Source of the DNA: Spirochaetales bacterium
GTDB lineage: Bacteria > Spirochaetota > Spirochaetia > DSM-2461
Direction of reading: 5' to 3'
Length of the DNA: 64,000 nt
NCBI GenBank assembly: GCA_003247135.1
Contig: QKAW01000033.1
Location: 62,001 to 126,000 of the forward strand
The position numbers were made by a program, and so were the translations under genes. The notes beneath the pieces were generated by a model. That model did not search any database and had not been told where the DNA came from. It saw only the letters and a program-made list of their open reading frames with translations. Positions 46,034 to 55,233 of the stretch are shown piece after piece. The stretch's first letter is position 1. The number at the start of each line of letters is the position of its first letter.

Positions 46034-46990
46034 TTGAAAAAAGCAGTTGTTGTTATTGTAACCCTTATGCTAATAGGGTGTTCAAAAAATATCACAAAAA
46101 TAACAACTGCCAAAGGTTCCGGATTTATTAATGAACAGGGTAAAGTTGTAATAGAGCCTCAATTCATCTATGCCAAGGACTTTTCTGAAAATTTAGCAGC
46201 AGTATCTACCGATGGTCTCACTTGGGGATATGCTGATTATAATGGAAACATTAAAATAGATAGTATCTTTGAAAAAGCATTAAGTTTTTCTGAAGGTTTG
46301 GCTCCGGTTTCAATTGATGGGAGCTGGGGATTTATAAATAATAAGGGGAATATTAAAATTACTCTGAAATATCAGAGTGTATCTCAATTTAAAAATAGTA
46401 TATCTAGAGTCGTAATAGATGGTAAAACTGAGTATATAGACAAAACCGGTAACACTGTTCTTACTTCTCCATATAGTTATGCCGGTTTATTTTCTGAAGG
46501 TCTAGCTGCTGCTATGGAAAATAATAAGTTTGGTTTTATTGACATTTCAGGTAAGATTGTAATTCCATTTAAATATCTCTATGCAATGGATTTTTCAGAA
46601 GGCTTCTCTGCTGTTCGAACTAATTTAAAAAGTGGACATATAGGTAAAGATGATAAATGGCTATCCAGTAAGGATTACAACAGAGTCTTATCCTTTTCAA
46701 ATGGGTTGGCGTATGTAGAAGGAATGGATTTTAAAGGATATATTGACACAAAAGCCAGGGAAGTTTTACGGACAGAGTACGATTTTTGCTACAGTTTTTC
46801 CTCCAATCTGGCAAGAGTTGTTTCTGATTGTAAAACAGGATTTATAGATAAAACAGGTAAAATAGTAATTCCTTTGGAGTATGATCTGGCAACAGATTTT
46901 AAAAATGGATTTGCAACAGTTTTTAAAGATAAGAAGCAAATGGTTATTAATGTACATGGTAAAGTAGTGTATAATTCTGATCATGAATGA
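46034..46990 (+). CDS. WG-repeat lipoprotein
   Basis: A 318-aa protein beginning at TTG directly after the engB stop. The leader KKAVVVIVTLMLIGC gives a lipidated Cys16. The rest is about eight WG-like repeats of the form GFINEQGKVVIEPQFIYAKDFSENLAAV (for example SWGFINNKGNIKITLKYQ, FGFIDISGKIVIPFKY, TGFIDKTGKIVIPLEY). WG repeats form a beta-rich interaction scaffold; the partner is unknown. It overlaps pyrC by 8 bases. Confidence 0.9.
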   Translation: MKKAVVVIVTLMLIGCSKNITKITTAKGSGFINEQGKVVIEPQFIYAKDFSENLAAVSTDGLTWGYADYNGNIKIDSIFEKALSFSEGLAPVSIDGSWGFINNKGNIKITLKYQSVSQFKNSISRVVIDGKTEYIDKTGNTVLTSPYSYAGLFSEGLAAAMENNKFGFIDISGKIVIPFKYLYAMDFSEGFSAVRTNLKSGHIGKDDKWLSSKDYNRVLSFSNGLAYVEGMDFKGYIDTKAREVLRTEYDFCYSFSSNLARVVSDCKTGFIDKTGKIVIPLEYDLATDFKNGFATVFKDKKQMVINVHGKVVYNSDHE

Positions 46991-47975
46991 GATAACAATA
47001 ATTAAACCCGATGATTTTCATATTCATTTAAGACAGGGTTCTGATCTGGAATATTATGCAAAAGAGAGTGAAAAACAGTTTAAACGTGGCATTATTATGC
47101 CTAATACTGTTCCTCCAATAGTAACGGTTAATGATGTAAATAGATATAGAGATGAAATTTTAAAGGTTACAGAGGGTTTTGAGCCACTAATGACTTTTAA
47201 AATACTTCCGGACAGTGATCCCGGTATAATATCTGAACTAAAACAAAACAAGGTTATAGCTGGGAAATATTATCCTGCTGGAGCTACAACAAATTCAGAA
47301 GATGGAATTACTGACTGGAAAATTATGAAGCCTGTTTTAAAAGAGATGGAAAAACACGCTATGGTACTTAGTATACATGGAGAAGTTCCTGACTCATTTC
47401 TTTTAAACAGAGAGAGAGATTTTTTGCCAATTTTGGATGAGATACATAGAACATTTCCTAAACTTAGAATAGTTATGGAACATGTCTCTTGCAAGGAGTC
47501 AATTGATTATATAAATTCAGCCCATGATCATGTAGCTGGAAGTATATCATTACACCATTTAATATCAACAATTGAAGATGTTATAAATGATACAAGTATA
47601 AAATGTATGCCTATCCCAAAAACACCTGAGGATAGAGAGGCTATTAGATTTGCAGCATTTTCCGGGAACAGAAAATTTTTCTTTGGTTCAGATAGTGCTC
47701 CTCATAAAGTCGAAGGTAAAATAGGCTTTAATCCTAAATCAGGAGTTTATACAGCCCCTGTTATCCTTCCTAAACTTGCAGAACTTTTTTATGAAAACGG
47801 AGTGTTGGATAAGCTAGAAAATTTTGTCTCTGTTTATGGTGCCAGATTCTATAAATTACCACTTAACAGAGAGCATATAACAGTTATTAAAAAGCCTATG
47901 ATAGTTCCAGATGAGATGTATGGTGTTAGACCCTACCTGGCTGGCAGTGAAATCAGCTGGAGTTTAAAAAATTAG
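46983..47975 (+). CDS. pyrC: dihydroorotase, class II (PyrC)
   Basis: A 330-aa homodimeric-type dihydroorotase. The zinc site starts with the HIHLRQG motif, with the lysine region AGKYYPAGATTNS, EHVS and SLHHL following, and the late FGSDSAPH motif. It cyclises carbamoyl aspartate to dihydroorotate in pyrimidine synthesis. The start overlaps the preceding lipoprotein gene by 8 bases, and the end touches nth by one base. No other pyr genes are present. Confidence 0.95.
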   Translation: MNEITIIKPDDFHIHLRQGSDLEYYAKESEKQFKRGIIMPNTVPPIVTVNDVNRYRDEILKVTEGFEPLMTFKILPDSDPGIISELKQNKVIAGKYYPAGATTNSEDGITDWKIMKPVLKEMEKHAMVLSIHGEVPDSFLLNRERDFLPILDEIHRTFPKLRIVMEHVSCKESIDYINSAHDHVAGSISLHHLISTIEDVINDTSIKCMPIPKTPEDREAIRFAAFSGNRKFFFGSDSAPHKVEGKIGFNPKSGVYTAPVILPKLAELFYENGVLDKLENFVSVYGARFYKLPLNREHITVIKKPMIVPDEMYGVRPYLAGSEISWSLKN

Positions 47976-48613
47976 TGGAAAGGATTGATCAAATCTTTAC
48001 TATTCTTCAGGAAGAGGTAAAAAAATATAAAGTTCCGGTTGTGGATCTTATAAAGGTTCAGACTGGATCCCCATTTAAAATTCTGGTTGCTACAATTTTA
48101 TCTGCAAGAACAAATGACAGAACAACTTCAGAAGTCTGTTCCAGACTGTTTAAAGTCGTAGAAAATGCTGATGACTTTAATAGATTCTCGGAAGATGAAA
48201 TAGCCGACCTAATATTTCCTGTTGGATTTTACAAAAATAAAGCACGATTCTTAAAAGAGCTTCCATTGGCTCTTAATGAAAAATTTAATGGAATAATTCC
48301 AAAAACTATAGATGAACTTGTTACTCTTCCTGGTGTGGGAAGGAAAACAGCTAATCTTGTATTAGCTCAAGCTTTTGAAATACCTGCAATCTGTGTAGAT
48401 GTTCATGTTCATAGAATTTTAAACAGAATTGATTATGTGAGAACAAAAACACCCTACGATACCGAAATGCGTTTAAGAAAAAAACTGCCTAAAAAGTACT
48501 GGTTAACAGTAAATACAGTTTTTGTAATGTTTGGCCAGTATTTATGCAGACCAATAAATCCAAAATGTGATATCTGTCCAATCAATCACCTATGTGCTAA
48601 AAAGATAAAATAA
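47975..48613 (+). CDS. nth: endonuclease III
   Basis: A 212-aa DNA glycosylase/AP lyase. The helix-hairpin-helix LPGVGRKTANLVL carries the catalytic Lys and VDVHVHRILNRI the catalytic Asp. The C-terminal iron-sulfur cluster motif C-x6-C-x2-C-x5-C is complete in CRPINPKCDICPINHLC. It starts at GTG overlapping the pyrC stop by one base and removes oxidised pyrimidines. Confidence 0.96.
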   Translation: MERIDQIFTILQEEVKKYKVPVVDLIKVQTGSPFKILVATILSARTNDRTTSEVCSRLFKVVENADDFNRFSEDEIADLIFPVGFYKNKARFLKELPLALNEKFNGIIPKTIDELVTLPGVGRKTANLVLAQAFEIPAICVDVHVHRILNRIDYVRTKTPYDTEMRLRKKLPKKYWLTVNTVFVMFGQYLCRPINPKCDICPINHLCAKKIK

Positions 48614-48709
48614 TTTACATCATTAATGGTAAGAAGATCATTGATACAAGTGATACTAAAGAAAGTAAAGATATTGATGATACTACTGCAATTGCTATAT
48701 TGTTTTTCA
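48614..48709 (-). CDS. small hydrophobic protein, 31 aa
   Basis: Too short for the ORF track. GGAGG lies six bases before an ATG, and the 31-residue product (KNNIAIAVVSSISLLSLVSL...) is almost entirely hydrophobic with two basic/polar residues at the start, so it would insert in the membrane. It is encoded antisense in the gap after nth, ending at the base after the nth stop. It could be a small membrane protein or a toxin-like peptide; no antitoxin RNA is evident. Confidence 0.55.
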
Positions 48710-48854
48710 TTTTATGCCTCCGTGTTATGATTTAATAATAAATTTAAAATTAAATGGATCCCATGTACCATTTGGCATAATTTGACCTTGTATAAATAGA
48801 TATCTGTTAGTAACATATAATTGTTAAATCAAATTTATATGAAGGATCCCGTAG

Positions 48855-49685
48855 ATGATCAAAGTAAACAACCAGGAATTAAGTAAGAATGAATATCAGG
48901 GGGCGTGCTATAACTATATGTCCCATACAAGGAAACAGGAATTAACCCCAGAGGATAAATTTATTGTAGCTAATCAATTAGTTGATACATATTTACTGTT
49001 AACAGAGGGAAAAAAGGGGAACTACTTTCCTGAAGATGCAGATGTAGAGAGTAATTTTACTAACCTTGTAGCTCAATTTCCATCCCAAGAGCAATTTGAT
49101 AACACTTTAAAGGAGATGGGTGATACTGTAGAGAGTGTAAAAGAGCGACTTAGAGACGATCTTATTTTAAGAGCATATATTGAAGGTGAATTTTATAGTA
49201 AAATTTCAATTGAGAATTCTTCTGTTGAGAATTTTTACAAAGAACATGAGGATAAATTTATCTCTGAAACTCAGGTTAAGGCTTCTCATATTCTTGTAAA
49301 AGATGAAGAAACAATTAACTCTATTAGTGAAAAACTAAAATCAGGGGACTCATTTGCTGATTTAGCTAAGGAGATTTCTGATTGTCCAAGTGGACAAAAT
49401 GGTGGCGATTTAGGATTCTTCGGAAAAGGGAAAATGGTTCCGGAGTTTGAGACAGTTGCTTTTGAATTAGGACTTAATGAGATTTCCGAACCTTTTAAAA
49501 CAGATTTCGGATACCATATTGTAATGGTTACAGATAAGACAGAGGGTGGTAAACAATCCTTTGAAAGTGTTGCTCCAGAGATTAAAAGACACTTGGAGCA
49601 AATTGAAGCTCAAAGAGTTATTTCACAAAAACTCGAACAACTAAGAGCTGAAGCTTCTATCGTAATTGACAGAGAATCCCTGTAG
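48855..49685 (+). CDS. parvulin-type peptidylprolyl isomerase without signal peptide
   Basis: A 276-aa protein with an N-terminal SurA/trigger-like helical region (residues 1-135) and a parvulin domain (about 140-240): VKASHILVKDEETIN, GGDLGFFGKGKMVPEFETVAFEL, FGYHIVMVTDKTEG. No signal peptide or membrane segment is present, unlike the lipoprotein parvulin at 60.7 kb, so it should be cytoplasmic. It resembles the NifM-like/cytosolic parvulins. GAAGGATC precedes the ATG. Confidence 0.9.
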   Translation: MIKVNNQELSKNEYQGACYNYMSHTRKQELTPEDKFIVANQLVDTYLLLTEGKKGNYFPEDADVESNFTNLVAQFPSQEQFDNTLKEMGDTVESVKERLRDDLILRAYIEGEFYSKISIENSSVENFYKEHEDKFISETQVKASHILVKDEETINSISEKLKSGDSFADLAKEISDCPSGQNGGDLGFFGKGKMVPEFETVAFELGLNEISEPFKTDFGYHIVMVTDKTEGGKQSFESVAPEIKRHLEQIEAQRVISQKLEQLRAEASIVIDRESL

Positions 49686-49691
49686 TATTTA

Positions 49692-49722
49692 GATAATCCC
49701 AATTTTTGGGATTATTTTTTTT
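49692..49722 (+). terminator. rho-independent terminator after parvulin gene
   Basis: ATAATCCCAA and TTGGGATTAT (49693-49702, 49706-49715) make a 10-base stem with a TTT loop, followed by a run of eight T. It separates the parvulin gene from the copper operon. Confidence 0.92.
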
Positions 49723-49751
49723 ATAAAGAAAGTAAAAAATGATGTTTAATC

Positions 49752-49780
49752 TTGCTTTACATACCCTATAGGGGTATAGT
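49752..49780 (+). promoter_or_regulatory. csoR-copA promoter with CsoR operator
   Basis: TTGCTT (-35, 49752-49757) and TATAGT (-10, 49775-49780) are separated by 17 bases. The spacer contains ATACCCTATAGGGGTAT (49761-49777), a near-perfect palindrome of the G/C-tract type bound by CsoR repressors (TACCC...GGGGTA). Binding there would block RNA polymerase, and copper would relieve it. Confidence 0.85.
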
Positions 49781-49786
49781 GTATCA

Positions 49787-50059
49787 ATGAACAGTGATGA
49801 AAGAGAAAAATTATGTAAAAGACTTAAAAAAATTGAAGGTCAGGTTAGAGGTGTAGAAATCATGATCAGTGATAAAAGATATTGTATAGATATATTAAAT
49901 CAGACAAGAGCTATTATCTCAGGAATGAAAAAAATTGAGGAGATAATTCTGGAAAATCATATGAAAACATGTGTGTCTGCATCATTCCTGTCTGATAATG
50001 GTGATGATAAAGAGATTAAAATTAAAGAGGTTATTAATTTAATCTCAAAATATAGGTAG
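49787..50059 (+). CDS. csoR: copper-sensing transcriptional repressor CsoR
   Basis: A 90-aa all-helical repressor of the CsoR/RcnR family. The Cu(I) ligand set Cys-His-Cys is present as Cys33 (RYCIDILNQ), His58 and Cys62 (ENHMKTCV), which points to copper rather than nickel or formaldehyde sensing. It is the first gene after the operator-bearing promoter and lies 6 bases before copA. Confidence 0.94.
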   Translation: MNSDEREKLCKRLKKIEGQVRGVEIMISDKRYCIDILNQTRAIISGMKKIEEIILENHMKTCVSASFLSDNGDDKEIKIKEVINLISKYR

Positions 50060-50065
50060 GTAAAT

Positions 50066-52288
50066 ATGAGTAAAAATATTAAAGAGGTATATCATATAAC
50101 CGGGATGTCCTGTACATCCTGTGCTGCAAATATAGAAAAGACAGTATCTGGATTATTAAACGTTACTGAAGCTAAAGTTAATTTTGCGGATAAAAAACTG
50201 ATTGTTGAGTATGATTCAAAAAACCTGAAAAGTCAGCAGATTTTTAATGCTGTAAAAGAGAAAGGTTTTGAACTAAGTACTCTGCAGGATGCTGCAGATC
50301 AGGATGAGAAACACCTAAAGAAAGAATTAAACAGACTGATTGCGGCTTGGGCTATTACAATCCCACTATCCATAAAAATGCTTCTCCATATGATATGGGG
50401 TATACATTTGTTAACAGGGCTGCCGTCCCTGTTGTTTGATATGGTTTTGTCTTTTGTTGTAATTTTTATAATTGGTTATCCTGTTGTAAAAATAACAGTT
50501 AACAGTTTGGTCACATTTAACTTTAATATGGACTCCCTAATTGGGATTGGTGCCTTTGCTTCATTCTTGTCCGGAGTTTTTATTCTTTTTGGTATAGATA
50601 TTGATAGTTTTGTCTCAATTGGTGCAATGATAATGAGTATTAATTTTATAGGGAATTACTTAAAACTTATGGCAACAGGCAGGGCAGGAAAGGCAATTAA
50701 GGAACTATTGGAACTGGGAGCAAAAACAGCCTTTGTTATTCTTGAAAGTGGAGAAATTAGAGAAAAAGCTGTAGAAGTGTTAAAAATTGGTGATATAGTT
50801 TTAGTAAAACCCGGTGAGAAAATTCCTGTAGATGGTATAATTATTGATGGAAGCTCATCTATTGATGAATCTATAGCAACAGGAGAGTCTGTACCAGTGG
50901 ATAAATCTGTCGGGGATAGTGTTATAGGTGGAACAATAAACCATGTAGGTGTTATTAAGGTTAAAATAGAAAAAATTGGAAGTGAAACCTTTCTTTCTCG
51001 AATTGTTCAGATGGTACAGGATGCCCAGGGCACAAAAGTACCAATTCAGGCCTTTGCTGATAAGGTCACTTCCATTTTTGTTCCAACAATTCTTATCATA
51101 TCCTTAATAACCCTTGTTTTCTGGCTTATTTTTCCTGATAAAGGAATAAAAATTATATCACTATTTAGTGAATTCCTTCCCTGGATTGATACAGCAAGGG
51201 ATCCTCTATCTATGGCTTTATTTGCTTCCATAGCTTCTTTAGTTATTGCCTGTCCTTGTGCATTGGGTCTTGCAACTCCAACAGCTTTAATGGTTGGAAT
51301 GGGTAAGGGGGCAAAAAGCGGTATTCTTATCAGAAACGGAGAATCAATTCAGACTGCTAAGTCCTTAGATGTTATTGTTTTTGATAAAACCGGAACTATT
51401 ACAATGGGAAAACCTAAACTTGATAGAATTTACTCAAATATTTCTGAAGAGAAGTTTTTAGAAATTGCAGCATCAATAGAACAACATTCTGAGCATCCTT
51501 TAGCAAAAGCTGTTACTGATGAAGCAAAGGTTAGAGGTCTTTCTCTACTTGAACCAAGGGAGTTTAAAGCTGTAGTCGGTAAAGGTCTTACAGGATATGT
51601 TGGTAGTGATTTTGTTGTAATTGGAAGTGTCTCTTATTTAAATGAACTGTCTGTAGATACAAGTGAGTTTAACAGTGTTATTTCTGAAAATCTTGATCTT
51701 GGTAAAACAGTAGTTGGAGTATTGGTAAATGATTCTCTTTCCGGAATAATTGTAATATCTGATCAGGTTAAAACAGATTCTGCAGAAGCTATAAAAGCCT
51801 TGCATGAGATGGGCTTAACAACTGTAATGTTAACAGGTGATAATTATAAGGCTGCACAATCTATTGCTAAAAGTGTAGGAATAGACAGGGTTGAGGCTGA
51901 ATTAATGCCTGACAAGAAGATCGAAATTGTTAAACAACTTCAGGAAAGTGGGAAAACTGTAGCAATGGTTGGGGATGGAATTAATGATGCACCGGCCTTA
52001 AAACAGGCTAATGTCGGTATTGCACTTGGAACTGGAACAGATATTGCTATAGAGTCTGGTGATATAACATTGGTAAATGGAAGTTTAATGGGGGTTGTAA
52101 AATCCATAAAATTATCAAAAGGGACATTTTTTAAGATTAAGCAAAACCTTTTCTGGGCATTTTTCTATAATGTTATACTAGCGGTTACAGGGTTATTACA
52201 CCCTGCTATTGCTGAAATTGCCATGGCATTAAGCTCAATAAATGTTGTACTTAACTCTTTAAGACTAAAAAATATAAGAATTGATTAA
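50066..52288 (+). CDS. copA: copper-translocating P-type ATPase
   Basis: A 740-aa P1B-type ATPase. One N-terminal heavy-metal domain has [10 protein letters not shown]. The membrane metal site CPC is in [11 protein letters not shown], the phosphorylation motif is DKTGTIT, the HP motif is HSEHPLA, and hinge motifs are TGDN and [11 protein letters not shown]. It exports Cu(I) from the cytoplasm. With csoR it forms a two-gene operon controlled by copper. Its end overlaps the convergent redox fusion gene by 4 bases. Confidence 0.95.
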   Translation: MSKNIKEVYHITGMSCTSCAANIEKTVSGLLNVTEAKVNFADKKLIVEYDSKNLKSQQIFNAVKEKGFELSTLQDAADQDEKHLKKELNRLIAAWAITIPLSIKMLLHMIWGIHLLTGLPSLLFDMVLSFVVIFIIGYPVVKITVNSLVTFNFNMDSLIGIGAFASFLSGVFILFGIDIDSFVSIGAMIMSINFIGNYLKLMATGRAGKAIKELLELGAKTAFVILESGEIREKAVEVLKIGDIVLVKPGEKIPVDGIIIDGSSSIDESIATGESVPVDKSVGDSVIGGTINHVGVIKVKIEKIGSETFLSRIVQMVQDAQGTKVPIQAFADKVTSIFVPTILIISLITLVFWLIFPDKGIKIISLFSEFLPWIDTARDPLSMALFASIASLVIACPCALGLATPTALMVGMGKGAKSGILIRNGESIQTAKSLDVIVFDKTGTITMGKPKLDRIYSNISEEKFLEIAASIEQHSEHPLAKAVTDEAKVRGLSLLEPREFKAVVGKGLTGYVGSDFVVIGSVSYLNELSVDTSEFNSVISENLDLGKTVVGVLVNDSLSGIIVISDQVKTDSAEAIKALHEMGLTTVMLTGDNYKAAQSIAKSVGIDRVEAELMPDKKIEIVKQLQESGKTVAMVGDGINDAPALKQANVGIALGTGTDIAIESGDITLVNGSLMGVVKSIKLSKGTFFKIKQNLFWAFFYNVILAVTGLLHPAIAEIAMALSSINVVLNSLRLKNIRID

Positions 52289-53751
52289 ATTATCAGGAAG
52301 ATAATCATGGATAGAAAAAGCAAACCCAAAAGTGCTTTTATCAGAACAATTCTTGATTGAAACCAGCTAATCAATTTATCGTTTGTTGTTCCTTTATACA
52401 CAGTTGTAAAAACTATAAGTAAAGGAATAATAAACCCAAAATTGTAAAGAGTCAGGTAAAGATAGGATGAGATGTTACCTTCAATTTTAATAATATAAGC
52501 TATAATCGGCAGATAAACCTGTCCTGTACAGGTTAACTCAAAGATTGTTACCATAACTCCAATAATGATTGTTCCAAGGATTAATCCCCTTGTTCGGGTA
52601 TTAGTCTTAATTACATTATGTATTCTCTTTTTTATACTCTTTGGTAATTGTAGCTTCATCTCTTTTACAGAACCCTTTTTAGCTAATAGAGCATCATAAA
52701 AACTTAGAAATGATAATACAACAAGAACCAGTATTATTACATATTTAATAATATCCGAGATAATTTTAAAGTAGTTTGCAGCTCGAATTGCATTTAAAAG
52801 ACCTAAACCCACAAGGTAGTAGGATGCAAAAATTGTTACAGAGAATATTATACCTACATGAAGAATTTCTTTCTTCCCTTTTCCGATGTAGAATAGTGAT
52901 GATATTAGGAACAGAAGGGTTGTAAATGCACAGGGATTTACACCATCAAGAAGTCCCGCAAGAAAAATAGGTAGAGGTTTAAGATACTCAAGACTCTCTT
53001 TAAATTCACTGTTTTTTACATTAGTTGCTTTTGTCTCGTTATATTTTTCTTTAAAGTATTCTATATTAACATCAGTACCCTGAATAACATTTGAGTTAAC
53101 TATGACTATTGGGAATTCCTTTAACTCAACTTGAAAAGACTCAAGTCTTCTCATTAATGAATCTATTTCACTCTTTTCCAGTACATTGTGCTTAACTACT
53201 GAGATCTGAAGACCTAAATCTTTCTGAATTATTGGGATGTCCTGATTTATAAACTTTTCGCAGGTTGTACAACCCGGGGAGTAGTAAATATCCAGAATAA
53301 CCCATTTTTCTTTTAAGTAATTAGCAGTTCCTATCTCTTCCAGTTCTCTCTCGTTTTCCTTACATCCAAGGCAGCCACTAGACAGAACTTCTGCTGGAGG
53401 TTCCGGAAGATTTGCATAGAATTTGATTGTTGCTCTTTCCCCATTGTAGTCGTATAGAACATGTCTGGACATAGTAGTATAACCTTCCGGTTCAAGAGTT
53501 ACCTTAAATTTTACAGTTTCTCCTGCTTCAATAACTCTGTTTTTTGGTGTTACTTCCAGACAGTCACATAAAGAGTAAAAGTTGATTGTTTTTGACTCCT
53601 CAGAGTCATTATTAATTTCAAATTCACTCTCTACCAAACTGTAATCATCCAGTTCTCCCAGAAATATTTCCCCGGGAATTTTAGATGAGAACAGTTGAAT
53701 AGGAATTAATGCTATAAAAAGAAAAAGAGTTATTTTTAGATTAAACCCCAA
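52285..53751 (-). CDS. DUF1573-thioredoxin-CcdA/DsbD-like fusion protein
   Basis: The track start (53838) would bury the N-terminus deep in livF. I prefer TTG 53751, which has GGAAAG six bases upstream and gives a signal peptide ([20 protein letters not shown]); 488 aa. The order is a DUF1573-like periplasmic domain with a CxC (SLCDCLEV), a linker with SGCLGCKE, a thioredoxin-like domain with CTTC ([12 protein letters not shown]), and a C-terminal CcdA/DsbD membrane domain. That domain has the paired Cys in GVNPCAF and [11 protein letters not shown]. This set of cysteines suggests a relay carrying electrons from cytosolic thioredoxin to periplasmic substrates. It overlaps livF and is convergent with copA. 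The exact start is uncertain. Confidence 0.8.
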   Translation of the reverse strand: MGFNLKITLFLFIALIPIQLFSSKIPGEIFLGELDDYSLVESEFEINNDSEESKTINFYSLCDCLEVTPKNRVIEAGETVKFKVTLEPEGYTTMSRHVLYDYNGERATIKFYANLPEPPAEVLSSGCLGCKENERELEEIGTANYLKEKWVILDIYYSPGCTTCEKFINQDIPIIQKDLGLQISVVKHNVLEKSEIDSLMRRLESFQVELKEFPIVIVNSNVIQGTDVNIEYFKEKYNETKATNVKNSEFKESLEYLKPLPIFLAGLLDGVNPCAFTTLLFLISSLFYIGKGKKEILHVGIIFSVTIFASYYLVGLGLLNAIRAANYFKIISDIIKYVIILVLVVLSFLSFYDALLAKKGSVKEMKLQLPKSIKKRIHNVIKTNTRTRGLILGTIIIGVMVTIFELTCTGQVYLPIIAYIIKIEGNISSYLYLTLYNFGFIIPLLIVFTTVYKGTTNDKLISWFQSRIVLIKALLGLLFLSMIIFLII

Positions 53752-54448
53752 GGTATGCTTTCCGAACATCATCATTTTTAAGTAGGTTTTCCCCTGTATC
53801 TGACAGTGTAATAACACCGTTTTGCAGAACATATCCACGATCTGAAATTTTTAATGCCTGGTTTGCATTCTGCTCAACAAGAAACACAGTAATATTGTGT
53901 TCTTTGTTCACTTTTTGAATAATTTCAAATATCTGTTTAACTATTAGGGGTGCTAAACCAAGAGATGGTTCATCTAAAAGCAGAAGTTTTGGTTCCATCA
54001 TTAAAGCTCTTGAAATTGTTAGCATCTGTTGCTCTCCACCTGATAGAGTCCCCCCTAATTGGTGTCGTCTATCTCCAAGAATTGGAAATAGAGAGTACAT
54101 AAATTCAATATCCTTTTTTATCTGCTTCTTGTCATTTCTAAGAAATGCACCTAACTCAAGATTTTCCAGAACAGTTAAACTAGGGAAAATTCTTCTTCCT
54201 TCTGGTGCCTGTGAAATACCAAGAGACACAATACTGTCCGGTGTCATACGAGTTAAATCTTCGCCATTAAAGGTAATACTTCCTGATCTTGGCTTTTCAA
54301 GACCTGAAATTGATAGAAGTGTTGTAGATTTTCCAGCACCGTTTGCACCGATAAGAGAGATTATCTCTCCCTGCTTTACCTCAAGAGAAATACCCTTTAA
54401 TGCATGAATATGTCCGTAAAATGTATTTATATTGTCAATCTTTAACAT
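53741..54448 (-). CDS. livF: branched-chain amino acid ABC transporter ATPase LivF
   Basis: A 235-aa ATPase with Walker A GANGAGKSTT, the LivF-typical QAPEGRRIFPSLTVLENLELGA, signature LSGGEQQML and Walker B LLLDEPSLGLAP. It pairs with LivG. It is the last gene of the liv operon, and its end overlaps the downstream redox fusion gene. Confidence 0.95.
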   Translation of the reverse strand: MLKIDNINTFYGHIHALKGISLEVKQGEIISLIGANGAGKSTTLLSISGLEKPRSGSITFNGEDLTRMTPDSIVSLGISQAPEGRRIFPSLTVLENLELGAFLRNDKKQIKKDIEFMYSLFPILGDRRHQLGGTLSGGEQQMLTISRALMMEPKLLLLDEPSLGLAPLIVKQIFEIIQKVNKEHNITVFLVEQNANQALKISDRGYVLQNGVITLSDTGENLLKNDDVRKAYLGV

Positions 54449-55233
54449 TAGAAATCCTCTCCTAGATATGCTTTAATAACTGTAGGGTTGTTTGCAGTCT
54501 CTTCCGGTGTTCCTTTTGCTATTAATCGTCCATAATCCATAACATAACACATATCTGAGAGATTCATAACTAAATGCATATCATGTTCTATCAGGAGAAT
54601 GGAAAGATTGAATTCATGCTTCAGTTTTTCAATTGTCCCTATAAGTTCAATAGTCTCCTGTGGGTTCATACCTGCAGCGGGTTCATCCAATAGCAAAAGG
54701 AATGGGTCTGTAGCCAAAGCCCGGGCAATCTCTAGGAGTCTTTGTGCTCCATAAGGAAGATTTGATGCAAATTCGTTAGCAAATTTTTCAAGGTTCATTA
54801 CTTTTAAAATCTCATGGGAATCATGAATTATTTTTTTCTCTTCTTCCTTAGTTTTTTTACCATTAAAAATTGCCCCAAGCACACCAGCGTTTGTTACTGC
54901 GTGTCTACCAATCATAACATTCTCAAGAACAGTCATGTTTTGAAAAAGTCTGATATTCTGGAAAGTTCTCGCAAGCCCGATCTCAGTTATTTTATTTGGT
55001 TTAAGCCCATTGGCTCTTATAAGTTTTTTCCCGGGAGGAATTATATTGATATCACCACTTGTTGGTGTATAAACTCCGGTTAAACAGTTAAAAAATGTAG
55101 TTTTCCCGGCACCATTCGGACCTATTAATGCTGTAATTTGAGATTCATGAATATCCAGAGATACATCATTAACAGCTTTTAATCCTCCAAACTGCATTAG
55201 AAGGTTTTTAATTTCTAAAACTTTACTACTCAT
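54448..55233 (-). CDS. livG: branched-chain amino acid ABC transporter ATPase LivG
   Basis: A 261-aa ATPase with Walker A GPNGAGKTTFFNCLTG, the LivG-typical LARTFQNIRLFQNMTVLENVMIG, a signature region LPYGAQRLLEIARAL and Walker B LLLDEPAAGMNPQE. Its stop overlaps the livF start by one base and its start overlaps livM by 8. Confidence 0.95.
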   Translation of the reverse strand: MSSKVLEIKNLLMQFGGLKAVNDVSLDIHESQITALIGPNGAGKTTFFNCLTGVYTPTSGDINIIPPGKKLIRANGLKPNKITEIGLARTFQNIRLFQNMTVLENVMIGRHAVTNAGVLGAIFNGKKTKEEEKKIIHDSHEILKVMNLEKFANEFASNLPYGAQRLLEIARALATDPFLLLLDEPAAGMNPQETIELIGTIEKLKHEFNLSILLIEHDMHLVMNLSDMCYVMDYGRLIAKGTPEETANNPTVIKAYLGEDF

